A DNA stretch of 64,000 nucleotides from Pyrrhosoma nymphula (taxonomy: Eukaryota > Arthropoda > Insecta > Odonata > Coenagrionidae): positions 23,563,096 through 23,627,095 of the forward strand of contig OY754330.1 in assembly GCA_963573305.1 (NCBI GenBank), written 5' to 3'. How positions within the stretch are numbered: position 1 is the stretch's first letter; each line of letters begins with the position of its first letter. Below, piece by piece: positions 11,871-23,263 of the stretch. A model generated the notes under the pieces. It saw only the letters and a list, made by a program, of their open reading frames with translations. It made no database searches and had not been told where the DNA came from. The position numbers were made by a program, and so were the translations under genes.

Positions 11871-13609
11871 TTTGTGCTGATTGTCGTGCTATAGCCAACG
11901 AGGATTTTCTACGCAAAAGAATGACTGCCTTCCATAGCCGGCAAAGATTTTCCTAGGCAAAAGAACGAAGGCCAGCTATAGGCGACGTGGGGTGAAGGGA
12001 AGTGACCACCACCAAAATAATAATATCAGGTTGCTATTAGCACTTGAGGTGCAACTTAGCGAGAGTCCAGGCCCTTTCCTCGGCAACTGAGCTCGACCCG
12101 CCGACTCATTAGCAATCCCCCTTACAGCATAAATTCAGGGTCAACTAATTATATTTGCATTGGTTTTTATAAACATATATTTGTTTTATACTCTAAAAAT
12201 TTAAACTTGGAAATCGATTCCTAGTGTTTTGTTGAGCGTTTGCAATTTTTACATTACATTCTAGCGTTAGTAATAACGTAGTTCTCATACTGAACTCCCA
12301 CATTTTTTCAACAGCTAAAATATGCACAATCAGTTAATATTAATGCTAAAATTTTGTCAAAAATTTAAAAAATGCTCAGTGGAGTACAAGGAATTCATTT
12401 CAGAGTAAATATTTGGGGTGTACCACAAATTTGTTAAAAAAACGCCGCAAACATCAGTTGACCAAGGACTCATTCTGTGAGAGAGGCTGCTGATGGGTTG
12501 GAGGGTAAAACCCTGTGGCTGAAGAAATGGATCAGTTTTCCATTGACTTGGGCACCAAAGCATACGTATGTGATTCGTCATCATGAGACAGCTCCATACA
12601 GAGGAGTAGAGGAAATTCTGATTCTTAACTCACTTTCATGATTGGTGAAGTTTGGTAAGAAATTGGTCACCACTTATATTTGAATCTGTGATGTGGGCAG
12701 CCATGTTGGGCTACTCATAGACTGTGGTTGACGAGGGAAACCCCCACGGTTGAGAAGACTGGCGCTCAAAACACAAACTGTGGATACACAAGGGCCGTGG
12801 TTGACGAGGGATACCTGCATATGACATCCTTTTGAACTTGATTATATGTATACATGTTCTAAATTAAGGTTGGTTGGTTTTCCTATTTTTGGAGGTGACA
12901 GCTACTGAGGTCATTTGCACCATACAGAATAGGTTGGGTAGGAAGGGTTGTATGGGAAATGGAGAAAGTTGGAGGGGAAAATGGCATCAGAATTAGCCTG
13001 CTCTTAACAAAAGGAATCAAGGGGTCCACATTTTAACATCCCATCTGATTGAAAGAGTACTGTGCCTAATGTGTTCTTAAGATGCAAAGTCACTCACCAA
13101 CCTGATCCCCTCTAAATTGTGGTCTGTATCTTAGTGTTTCCCTATGCATTGCCATTTAAAATTATACAAGCACTATAAACCTTTTACAAAAAAATCTCTT
13201 TAGTAAACTGGCATCACATTAATGACTTGCTTATTAATGTAGCAAAAACCAATTTTTGGGTACTCTCTGCTACTGTTCATCAATATCCCGCAGAAATCAT
13301 GGGATTCAGATCAGAAATCTGCATTAATGTCCATATATTGTATGCTGTCATTGATGTTTATGATTGATTTGATTGTGGAGCTCTTTGTGTTTATAATATG
13401 TATTAAATTAGAGTTTGCCTATCTTTGTTACTGGAATCCCTTTTTCTTTTCTCTGCTGACACCTACTTCAAAGGAAAAAATGTTCTGTATGAGCCTATGG
13501 AATTAATTATATCAGAATTAAAAAATGGATAATTTAAAGCTTGTCTGAAATTCACTTGTCTTTCATTTGCAAGTTTCGTTATCATTTATCTCAACCTTTC
13601 TCACTTCAG
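11871..13609. other. Intron 1, last part: nothing firm
   Basis: It begins with a possible TTAA-type MITE end (TTAACCCTTTTGTGC) for which I could not find the matching right end. A CTGTGGTTGACGAGGGA-type motif occurs twice near 12721 and 12798. No gene seen. Confidence 0.35.
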
Positions 13610-13729
13610 ATTTCCAAATGTGAGGACTGTCAATGGGAGGGGCCCAACCTATGGCTCTGCCTGTACAAAGACTGCATGAGAGTGGGTTGCGGGGAGGCAC
13701 AGAATGATCATAGTATCAAACACAATAAG
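13610..13729 (+). CDS. USP20/USP33: USP20/USP33-family deubiquitinase, exon 2 (ZnF-UBP core)
   Basis: Forty codons (residues 29-68), phase 0 at both ends, with a pyrimidine-rich CACTTCAG acceptor and a GTAAAG donor. It encodes the middle of the UBP zinc finger: CEDC (Cys32, Cys35), GPNLWLCL (Cys45), the VGCGE turn (Cys55) and the DHS-KH histidines (His62, His66). All are the expected zinc-coordinating positions and all are present, so this finger should fold. Intron 1 before it is about 7.0 kb and intron 2 after it about 11.5 kb; both are largely mobile-element sequence. Confidence 0.92.
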
Positions 13730-15887
13730 GTAAAGTTCTAATGACACTAACTTTTTACATGTATTTTTTTGTAATTGGGTGATAATTGTAGGAAATGTTA
13801 TGGAGTTAAATGTTCATTTTTTTAACACCTTAAGATTTTCATTGGTATCTTGGTGTGTTAGAAGATCATGGGTGTTCTCTTTCCAGATTTTTTTATGTTC
13901 TTTTGAATAGTAGCAGTTTTGCATTAAATGGTTTTTTTTTAATATTACAAACCAGTTCTTATACACTTAATGTGCTCCTTATTTCTACATAATTAAGTCT
14001 GAGCTTCCTCCTCTTTGCATCTTATTAAGGTAAAATGAGAATAAGTTAAATGCTTATTATTTTATGTCAGTCAAATGGCTGTTATTTCCTTGCTTGGACC
14101 ATTTGAATCAGAAACTTTTTATTCATTAGAGATTATCTTCACGGTCGCTGCTGACCTGAAAAACAGGGAAAAGCCACGGAGTTTTATGAAATTACCTGAA
14201 GAATTTTCTTATTGAATCTAAAATACGTAAAATCTACTCAAGTAAATGAAAGTAGAAATAAATAAGAAAAATATTAGGCAGAAATAGAACCAACTGATGG
14301 AGATGAAATCAGCCTCAATATGTACTATGTATTTCATAATTTTATGTGATGCCATGAGGGGTTCTCAGTGCAGTGAACTAAGGTTACTAAGAATTTTAAA
14401 GGGATTCCATAATCAGTGTTGTGTTAAATTTTTGACTGCATTTAATGTTTACCGATCATCCTTAATTTTGGATTCTATGCTGGAATAAAAAAAACCAATG
14501 TTGTTACAGGTATCAGTTATGAAGAATTATTGGTTAGAAATGATTGTAATGTAATGGATCCTAGGTAATCTGGACCCATTTAATCTGGACAGGCCTCTGG
14601 TGTGTATTGCAGGTTGGTTTTTAAGGGGTAATGTCATGGCATTGCTACTATAGATGGGCAAACCCGTTCATCTTTGTAAACTCATTTACACTGGACCGGT
14701 CCTTTTTGGGACCTCTTCCTTTTCAATTGTTCACTGTTCTTTTTTTATTGGTGGTTGTATATTTTTAATATCAATTTGTTCTTGGTGTTAAAAAAAATAA
14801 ATAAAAAACTAGAAGTATTTGGTATGCTTCAATAACAGCACTTTGGGATATTTGATAAAATAAAAGATATAAAATAATATTAAAAACTTTTTAAATGAAA
14901 ATACATTAAAGGTTTTATTTATAAACCATATGGAATTTATTTATGAAGTGAAAGCATTTGAAGAGAAAAAGAAACAAGTATAAAATAAAAAATCGGGCAT
15001 GGTAACTTTAAAAAAATGAAAATTTAGATCAATCAATTGCCAAACTTAAGTCAATTAGGAATTTTTTTAATTGAATAAATATGCTATAATTTTGACTTGA
15101 GTGAACAGTAGCTAAACTGCCTTCATTGCTGTTTTCTTTTCCAGAGAAAGTTTAATCCTTCAAAGAACTACCACCTAAAATCTGATTGTTGGTTGCTCTT
15201 TAAGGGTTACAAAAATAACTTCATATAACCGAGATTTTTTCCAATACCATAGAGACCGCATTCGAATTTTTATTTTAAATAACTACCATGCATGTAAAAT
15301 TTCCAGAGAAATTGCTTATTACTTCATTCCGAGGCTTAATAGAAAGTAGTGATTTGAGCCGTAGGACTATGTTAAAGTTTAATAGATGTAGTATGTAAGT
15401 CTCTAGCAGTGTGCAACATTCTACATAGTAAACAATATATTTTATTTATTTAATCAAAAATGTCCACATGCAGCAACTGTTGCCAATTTACAGTGGCCCA
15501 ATAAAATTATGTCCTATGCTTACTGATGTGCCCTCATTATAAGAATCAATGTGACTTGCTAAATGCAAATACTATGTAAAAGCTGTGAAGTAAGTGCACA
15601 TGGACAGGTTGGGATTTGAAATACTCCTGAAATCTCTCTGAAATTTACTAATATTGATCATTTAATTTAATGTAAGCCACTGTCCAAGAACCTAACAATC
15701 AGCTGTTAGAATACTTGAATGAAATAAAAGGCCTGGGTGAAATACCCCTTTCATACCCATTGCTCAGGTTGCCAAGAAAGTATGTATGCTAGTGTTAAAA
15801 TCTTTCAAAATTGATAATTTTGGAATTTAAAAGGTAATTTTAAGCTAAAATGAAGTGCAATACAACATCAATTGCTAGAATTAAATA
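13730..15887. other. Intron 2, first part: nothing firm
   Basis: Very AT-rich. CTATAGATGGGCAAACCCG at 14650 resembles a hAT terminal end, but no partner end with an 8-bp duplication was found. No coding features. Confidence 0.35.
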
Positions 15888-16379
15888 CAGTTGAGCACCC
15901 CTTATCCGGAAATCCCTAATCCGGGAACACCGGTAATCCGGCATTATTTCCAAGGCGTGCTTTGCGGAAACCAAACTTTTTTTGCCGAATCATTGCTTCG
16001 TATTTACTGAAACTGTAACCTACTCTTAACAAAAGTCTCCCATTAAAGAGTGAGTATTGGATGATTTTTTCCGTACAATGTTGTATATATTAATTGTTGT
16101 GTGCAACGAAGGTCTTTATTCAGCAAATTGAAGACATTGCATCGTTGCCGAGACGCGCGGGTGTGTGGCGACTCGGAGATGGACAGTAAAGCGGTCTCAC
16201 ACGGCGCGGGCATATTTGTTTTATACCTAGTGGCAACTGGTAGTTTCAGGCGTTACTTGGTGGCATTGAAATTGAGGTACTGCATGTAGCTAAGAAAGGG
16301 TACAAATTAGACGGATTGGAGCAGTTAGAAATTTTAAATTGTGTACGCTCCAAGCAGAATATTGTCAACGACTTTTTGT

Positions 16380-16725
16380 ACAACTCCCACTCACCCCTCC
16401 TAAATCTCCCATTTCCCCCCTCCCAAACCTCCTATTCATCCTAACAACCCAGATGGGAAAAAACCCCTCCCCTTCACTCCACCCTCCACCTTCACAACCA
16501 AACATGTATAGGTATTATGGTTTGTTTTGCTATGGTTTGTTGTATGACTGAGTACTCCTCCCTCCACACTCCTTCACCTTCAGAAGAGTGCTCCCTATGG
16601 GGATTCTTTTCCCCCCCTCCATTTTTCTTCAAGCACGCGATACCTCCCTGGCCCAATCCCAAACTCCTCCCTCCCCCCTACCTTCCTTCCCTCCAAACTT
16701 CCCCCCCCTTCCTGAGGGCAGTATA
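16380..16725 (+). repeat. C-rich degenerate tract
   Basis: CTCCC- and CCTCC-rich sequence in irregular blocks, inside the Tigger element and directly before the Penelope-type tail. It may be the 5' or repeat part of the inserted retroelement fragment; that link is inferred. Confidence 0.5.
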
Positions 16726-16749
16726 TAACACCATGTTTTTGTAGAGTCT

Positions 16750-16795
16750 TCACCTGAAGATGACGTTATAGCACGTCAAAACCCGGGTCGTTAAA
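16750..16795 (+). ncRNA. Hammerhead-ribozyme-like motif, degenerate
   Basis: CTGAAGA (matching the hammerhead CUGANGA core) at 16754 is followed by an inverted pair TGACG/CGTCA that would be stem II, then AAAA in place of the expected GAAA, then a CCCGGG palindrome and GTC, fitting a very short stem III and cleavage site. Penelope-like elements are known to carry minimal hammerheads of this layout. The G-to-A change in the second core box would probably kill it. Not tested by folding software. Confidence 0.35.
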
Positions 16796-16903
16796 ATAAA
16801 TTATCATCGTGGAACCACAAAGTTTAAGTTTTTCATTTATAAAATACTTAAGTGACAAGTCGAAGTAAAAACTTTCTGTCATCTGCATAGTTTTATCCGT
16901 AAT

Positions 16904-17290
16904 TATGTCTAACGTAAGCAGTTTTAGCAGCAGCAATGGAGCGAAGCGAAAGCACAGAGCATTAACTATCGCAGAAAAAGCGGAAGTGTTGAAAAAACTT
17001 GTTTTTGGAACATCAGAGAAGTGCCTGTACTTATGATAAGTACTTTGTTGGATCTTCGACAATCTATGACAATAAGAGGCAGAAAGAGAAGATCTTCTAA
17101 TTTTTCTGTGAAAGTGACACTAAGAAAAGGATGGCGATAAGAAAAACCATGAAAGAAGGGTCTAGTGCTGTTTTAGATCGCGTACTTATTCAGTGGTTTC
17201 GACTGCGTTGAAGTAAAGGGCTCAGTATTTCAGGCCAAATGTTAAAGGAGTAGGCTAAAATATTTTATAGAATTTGATAGATTTTAGATA
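16904..17290 (+). pseudogene. Remnant of Tigger transposase, N-terminal part
   Basis: Starts MSNVSSFSSSNGAKRKHRAL then TIAEKAEVLKKL, the centromere-protein-B-like helix-turn-helix of Tigger transposases. After a frameshift near 17015 it continues as SSTIYDNKRQKEKI, then KRMAIRKTMKEGSSAVLDRV with LIQWF, and SGQMLKE, all in the family's order. The DDE catalytic domain is missing. Dead copy. Confidence 0.75.
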
Positions 17291-17894
17291 TGTTCAAAAA
17301 GGCAACCTTGGATGGACAAGAATCTTCCTCCAAGGCTTCCTCCTCAATCACTCCTGATGTATCGACGGATAGCCGCACAGAGGGTAGCACCGGTAGCAGC
17401 GAGCGTTGACAGCACGGCGTAGACAACTCATTGAATCAGCTGATATCGTATTAAACACAGTGGCATAAGGATTGCAGGGAACATTGAAAGCAATGAAAAA
17501 TTATTTATTCATATTATTTCAATAATTTCAATTTATATTATTTATTTATGTTATATCAATTAATAATATTATACTGTTTGAGGTGCAGCAATATGTTTAA
17601 ATGTTCTACGCATTCTTTTCACTCTGCCGTTTTGTGATACTACTGATTGTGAGTTTGTGTTTGTGAATTTAGAAACAGTTTATTTATTTATTTATTTTTT
17701 CTAATTATATGTGAAATTATACAGAATTTATTCATATTTCATTGAATTTGTTATAATTTATCAACTTCCCTCATAAAAAACATCCCGAACCCCATAAGTA
17801 TACTGGTTACTACCACAGCACCCATATTCCGGCAAAATCCCTAATTCAGCATCGCTCGAGTCCTGACGGTGCCGGATTAAGGGTGCTCAAACTG

Positions 17895-18017
17895 TACTAC
17901 TTACTTATTATTAAATTTTTCAGCCATCTGATAGTTAATATTTCAACCCAATATATTGATTGCAAGTAATTTATAAAAGCAAAAAAGGAACCCTCTGCAA
18001 TGATTCCAATGCTTTTA
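17895..18017. other. Short spacer between Tigger element and piggyBac MITE
   Basis: About 120 bases of AT-rich intron sequence with no feature seen. Confidence 0.4.
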
Positions 18018-18021
18018 TTAA

Positions 18022-18256
18022 CCGCTTCCCTGATGTGTCCGAGTATACTCGGGCAAAGTTTTACTGATATGCAGGTGGCCTAATTATCTTAAGTTAAGGG
18101 GCAACATTCAGAAATTATTGAATAATTCATTAGTTATTTGGAATCAAAAATTAAGTGAATATATTCAGATTTGCCTCCATTTAATGCTTCTGAATCTGAA
18201 ATAAAAAAATATTACTTTTTTTACCATTGTTGTAAAAAAAACCATCAGGGAAGTGG
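18022..18256. mobile_element. piggyBac-type MITE (deletion derivative of the 21555-24708 element)
   Basis: A 235-bp element beginning CCGCTTCCCTGATG after TTAA (18018-18021) and ending CATCAGGGAAGTGG before TTAG. The first 30 bases match the left end, and the last 200 bases the right end, of the larger piggyBac at 21555-24708. The middle is lost. It also keeps the CCGAGTATACTCGG palindrome at 18039. Confidence 0.88.
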
Positions 18257-18634
18257 TTAGGGAATAAACAACAGGGGCCTTGAGGACTTTTTAATAGAAC
18301 ATTTCCATGCTATGTGAAACATTTTTATAATATTTTAAAATTTAGTTGTTTTTCATATCGTTTTTGAAACTTGAGGCTCAATGCATTGATGTTCTACACA
18401 TTTTAGGCCTCTCGGCATGTGAAACCTCTTTTCGGCCAAACAAGAATCCCGAAATTAGCTCCAAAAGTCTCTCAAGGGGGCTGATTGAAAATCCAGAAAA
18501 ATAGGTAGAAAATTAAAAAATATTGTTGTTCCTGCAATAAATGTATGGGAATGGGTAATGTACAGTGACTCAGTAAAATATTCGAAATAAAAAAAATTGA
18601 CCGTACTGGGATTTGAACCCGCGCCACAGTCCGG

Positions 18635-19504
18635 CAGGGCTGCAATTCTGTAATTATTACCATTATTGGTCATTATTTTGATAAAAAATCACTAAAAGTC
18701 ATTATTATACCGTATTTACTAGCATATAGGACGATGGTTTTTGTCATTTTTGTCCGCTTAAAAAATCAGGGTAGTCCTGTGTGCACGAGCGAAGGATTCT
18801 TTGCTGTTTTTTTTGGGTTAGTGTCAAGGTGGTAATCAAAGTCATCTTCGTTGGATGGTGCAATAATAACATTGTATGATGAGTGACTTGTCGCTATTTT
18901 TGACTCTGTGGTCTTGACTTTGTTCTTCTAGTCTGGAAAACGTGTCTGATGTAATCACATTATATTTATAACTCAACGAAGTAAATATTTTATTTTACTA
19001 TTTTGCTACCGTACGTTTCTAGTTAGGATGTTCAAGTTATTTTTTTTGGAAAGTAAGAGTTTTTTTATTTTGCATTACTTTCATGTGAATAAAGTTTTAT
19101 TTGACACATTTTTTAATACGTCGTTCAATTACTTTCCCTCTTCAAAGGCGCGATATGTACCAGGAAACATCAGAACCCTGCATTCTCTGCCAACTCCCCT
19201 ACTGGCAGCCGACTAGACCCTAAAAATCCCTTGCAATTCGCGAATTGCAGACGCACGAATACAAGATATGTGTTCGAATCGCGCATTTTACAGATTTTCA
19301 TTGCTTAGTCGGCCAGTTGGCCGCCAGTATGTGAGTTGGCGGAGAATGCAGGACTCTAGGAAACATATACTCAAGTATGTTTGGCTGGTTTCAGTAAGGT
19401 TTTGGTTGTATTTGGTCAATTTTTGGTCATTATTTGGTCATTATTTGGGCAAAAATAAGTCATTTTTCCATTAAAACCAACCGGTAGGACCACTTGCAGC
19501 CCTG
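18635..19504. mobile_element. hAT-type MITE with CAGGGCTGCAA ends
   Basis: Starts CAGGGCTGCAA and ends TTGCAGCCCTG, with perfect 8-bp duplications CAGTCCGG at 18627-18634 and 19505-19512. An 8-bp duplication is the hAT hallmark. It is 870 bp with no transposase. Inside are a pogo-like end (CCGTATTTACTAGCATATAG at 18710) and a foldback sequence at 19172-19366, which look like secondary insertions. Confidence 0.88.
19172..19366. repeat. Foldback sequence inside the hAT MITE
   Basis: CCTGCATTCTCTGCCAACTC and CTACTGGCAGCC on the left are mirrored by GGCCGCCAGTATGTGAGTTG and GCGGAGAATGCAGG on the right, with about 100 bp of loop. The arms differ at a few positions. It is probably a small MITE, though its duplication is not clear. 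Confidence 0.6.
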
Positions 19505-19740
19505 CAGTCCGGGGATTGTTAGTCCAACGCCTCTAACCGCTCGGCCACAGCTTCTGTTGTCAAGCACTCGTATTTAAAAGGATTTATACGGAAGGAAATT
19601 CTTTAGTTGCGTTTTTCTCTCGAACTCTGGTCCAAATGGAAAAAAGCCGAGACACTTTTCCCGCATTCCCTCTCTAGTTTCAGAAAATAATTGTGTCATT
19701 TGGATCCCTAACATCACTCATGCGATGTCTCCTTGTTAGC

Positions 19741-21371
19741 ACAGGAAATTCATGCATACTGATATGGGATTGTTTCAACGTGGCATCATCGTAAGCAGTT
19801 ACTTAAATATAATGTAAACCTTTACCGTAAGCACCTTAATATGTCACTGGAGAAATAATTCTTCACTCAAAAATATGGTGCCTATTCCGTTCAACAATGT
19901 TCGACACAAATTCCATCTCGACACAATGTCATAACTTTCATGCATGATGCATTAACAAACATATATAAATATTTAAATACCACGTTCATAATACAAATCG
20001 GAACCCTTTTCGAAATCAATTTGGGAATGTTTTAATCTATCACAGTCAAGACATGTGGTGAATAAAGTGTCTTTGTTGTAAATAACGGAAAATCAGAATT
20101 TCTTTATTCATAATAAGCAAATTTCAAGCGTACCTTAAATCGCACACATAAAGCCTGAAAATGGTGCTGTTTTCTGTAGATCCTCCCAAATTGCAGGAAA
20201 GCTGAACTGATGGGCAATGTCCTTAAACCCTCCGTCCGCATTCATTCAATCTTTGAACTCGGCAAATCGCGGCTGGAAGACTACTGAAGTCATACACGTT
20301 GAACGCTCTCAAGCAAGCACAAATAATTATGCTACTGCCCAAGCAACATTACGAAAACTTATTTATTTATTTTCCGTTGGTAAATATATTTATTTATACC
20401 ACTTTATGTGTAATTAAGGTCCATCCGAGATAATGTCAACTTAATCGGGACTTTGGTATAGATCGTGGAAAATAATGGAAATTCTCTCCCTATAAGTAAT
20501 AACGAAGAAACAATGAAGAAACTCCATGATTTATCCCTAAGTGTGGAAGAAGAAGTCACTATATTGATACACATATTTGTTAGCGGTCAAATCAATTCAA
20601 AACAATTGGCTGGAAATTTTTGTCGTAATTTTTAAGTGATAAAAATAAAATATAATATGCTTTTTCATCAATATATTTCCATCCGAAAGACTTTATGTTG
20701 TGTCACCTGATGGGAGGATTTAGGGACAGAATTGGTAGGGGAGCACTTATCCCTCATCTCTCCTTGATTTCTTCTGAAGAACATATCCCTTGTGCCGGCT
20801 GGGTTATTTTGATTTAAAATAGGTTTTGCTAAAAAAATACGTCAATAGCAACAACTTACCTTTTTGGTAAGTACAACTTTTTTAATTAGATCAGTCCTTG
20901 GTGATCTTATTAACTAGAAAGTAGACCAGGAACTATTAGTTAGCTTACAGAGCCACTAAACATGTAGCTCTTTGGGCATGAAAGAATAATATTGGGTTAT
21001 AGAAGACTTGGACTGTAGTTTCTTAAAAAGACTGTACATAGTGGCATTTGAAACATTGTAGACTCATGTACTCTGGTATCTGGTGAGTATTGCCTACAGC
21101 AGGCCCCCTCCATCCTTCCAGCAATTATGAGCCATCGCAGAGTGCTCAGTATTCAAAATAAATAATGAGTGATATAAAATATTTTGGCAGTGGTATTACC
21201 AAGTTCATATTATATCTTGAAGCTAATGTTGAAAACTAAATCTTATTTCTCCTCGCCTTTTAGGTAGCGCAACTTTCTGGTTTATTTAATGAATCTAAAA
21301 CTCCATTTGGAGGAATACGGTAGTTTATCTGAAAAAATCTTGTTTGAAGTATATTTTTTCATCCATTAACT
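19741..21371. other. Intron 2: nothing recognised
   Basis: Intron sequence without readable proteins, terminal repeats or RNA-like boxes between the tRNA-bearing repeat and the hAT element at 21380. Confidence 0.4.
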
Positions 21372-22237
21372 ATTTCAACTAGAGATGGGAAAATTACCGT
21401 AATTTTCATCTGAGGTAAATTACCAGGGTAAATTACGGTAATTTACGAAAATTACCATATTTTTCCAGTATTGTTTTTAGTTTTAAGTGTTTAACATCAA
21501 ATGTCTGGAAAATAAGAAAGCTAATAGAAATAGGAAGGGAATAACTTTGTTTAACCGCTTCCCTGACGCAACCGAGTATACTCGGGCACCGAAGATGTGC
21601 AAATTCTGACGCGCCCGAGTATACTCGGGCAAGTCCGAAAATTTCGTCTCTTTCTTCTCATGCCCGAATATTCTCGCCAGCTGCTAGTAGTTTGTTTTTC
21701 TGCCATCAGAGGAACAGGTTAGGGCCGTAGCTCTCACTAGCCGAGCGGCGCTCTCTTCAAATGTTGATTTCTGATGCTAAAACAATGGTCATTTTTTTGT
21801 AATAATTCTAGCAATTCGAGGGTCATAATTTTTTTTCTCACTGAAAAGTTATCCTCTTATGCAATTGCATTCACCTTTATTGTCATTGGTAACCATCGAT
21901 TTATTAACTCCATGCATGGAGTTCCTTTTGCAATCTTTTTACGAAATTCACAACTTCAATTTTTGGAATTTATCGATAGTTTTTGCAAATTTATGACGTA
22001 AAACTTCCGTTTTTGTATGACGAAAAACTTTCTAAAATGTAAATAATTTTTAAATTAGTTATTTTCATTTATATTTCCTCATTCACTCTTCGTGAGCATC
22101 CAATTACATTTTTCTTCAACAATTTAGTGGTAATTATAAAAATTGCAATTTCAATTTTACGCTAATTTTCACTACGATGAGTTCCACAGTGATTAGAATA
22201 ACATATTTCTCTAGCAACAGAACATGAATCTTTCCTT

Positions 22238-22385
22238 GCCTTATTTGTTACAATATATGTTTGTTACTATATATATTTGTTACTACATATATTTGTTACT
22301 ACATATATTTGTTACTATATATATATATTTGTTACTATATATATATATTTGTTACTATATATATTTGTTACTATATATACTATCT
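22238..22385 (+). repeat. Minisatellite, TTTGTTACTATATATA-type units
   Basis: About eight imperfect copies of a 16-22 bp unit (TTTGTTACTATATATA, TTTGTTACTACATATA) inside the piggyBac element. The open frames that cross it are repeat artefacts. Confidence 0.85.
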
Positions 22386-23263
22386 AATTCTATATTATTC
22401 ATCCGCATATTTTTCTTCCGGTAATTTTTATATATGTTGGAAATGTCTATTGAACCATTCTCTTTAGATAAAATGGCGTAAGCGTAAATGTTTAGTTGTA
22501 TTGCGAATGTTATTTCATCAGCCCCTTTCACTTTTCTACTTAGAATACTGGCGGAAGTGGCGAAACATATTTACGAAAACAGCTCTACGACGTCTAAAGG
22601 TCGTACGTTCTCAATAGAAACCAGCACAAGTGCCCTGTGTATGTGCTACCCTAGCCCACATGAGTACAAGAAAAAAGGATAGATAAAAATAAATCCCAAA
22701 CATGTGTAATGCCTTCTATTTTCATGTTTGACGCTTTCCTGAGGTCAGAAAACACCCGCTCGAGAGCCGATGGCCCGCTAAGCAACCTGGCGCCTGGTTT
22801 CATGTCGTGCTAATCTTCTACCCTTTGCTCCCCGGGCTATTTTCTCACCAGCCAACCCTTTACTAATGGGTTTTTCCCAATATGAATTTACCGTTAGTTG
22901 TAAAATCCATGCTGTTGTGGTACACGCACGTGTTTATTATCCAAGAAATGGTAGGAACGGAAAAGAAAAATTTGATGATGAGCATGGGATGGGCTTTTCA
23001 CAGTAGGGGCGAGGTACTTTGCATATCGTGATTGTTTCCACAAGTGCTTTGTCTGAAGGACGATGTGACATCATTTCGTTGAGTTACAGAGCATACGCAT
23101 CCTTGATTTTCAGAGCGCATACACTTTTTCGCTGAAATTCCACCGATACTAACTTTCCATTTTTAGTTCAAATATTTTTGTTCAAATACGAGTGGTGTAG
23201 TAGGAGTGAATTCTACGGCAAATTCTTTGTTTTTGCTCGGTAACATTTGGCAATCAGAAATGG

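Larger units (their letters stand above)
15888..17894. mobile_element. Tigger/pogo-like DNA transposon, defective
   Basis: Inverted ends CAGTTGAGCACCCCTTATCC (15888) and, reading inward from 17894, CAGTTTGAGCACCCTTAATC, flanked by TA on both sides (15886-87 and 17895-96). These are typical for Tigger-like elements of the Tc1/mariner order. A plus-strand remnant of the transposase follows at 16904. The left part has been invaded: a LINE scrap near 16290-16340 and a C-rich plus Penelope-type segment from about 16380 to 16830 interrupt it. Confidence 0.85.
18603..19556 (-). pseudogene. Class II (Ser/Leu-type) tRNA-like sequence, interrupted
   Basis: Minus strand: GCTGTGGCCGAGCGGTTAGA (19533-19552) has the A box and D arm of a serine/leucine-type tRNA; GGCGTTGGACTAACAATCC gives an anticodon-arm-like sequence; and GCGGGTTCAAATCCC (18610-18624) is a B box and T arm. 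A hAT MITE (18635-19504) with an 8-bp duplication separates the two halves. Removing it restores a continuous tRNA-like order. It is part of a repeat, not a functional tRNA gene. Confidence 0.65.
18340..19740 (-). repeat. Repeat with tRNA-like core, split by a hAT MITE
   Basis: Outer parts (18395-18600 and 19550-19740) match the arms of the foldback repeat at 42390-42595 and 42665-42845 closely, in the same order. Between them, on the minus strand, lies a tRNA-like core in two pieces (see separate entry) broken by a hAT insertion. The flanks and the core together form one repeat family, about 530 bp when the insertion is removed. It has no protein. Confidence 0.75.

Noticed and set aside
11865..12130. 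piggyBac-type MITE starting TTAACCCTTTTGTGC
   Set aside because: Only one end is visible; no inverted partner followed by TTAA was seen nearby.
14650..15120. hAT element starting CTATAGATGGGCAAACC
   Set aside because: No matching right end with an 8-bp duplication could be found.
22238..22385. CRISPR-like array
   Set aside because: The units have no unique spacers and the window is clearly eukaryotic; it is a minisatellite.
22224..22467. Open frames with repeated ICYYIYLLL
   Set aside because: They translate the TTTGTTACTATATATA minisatellite.
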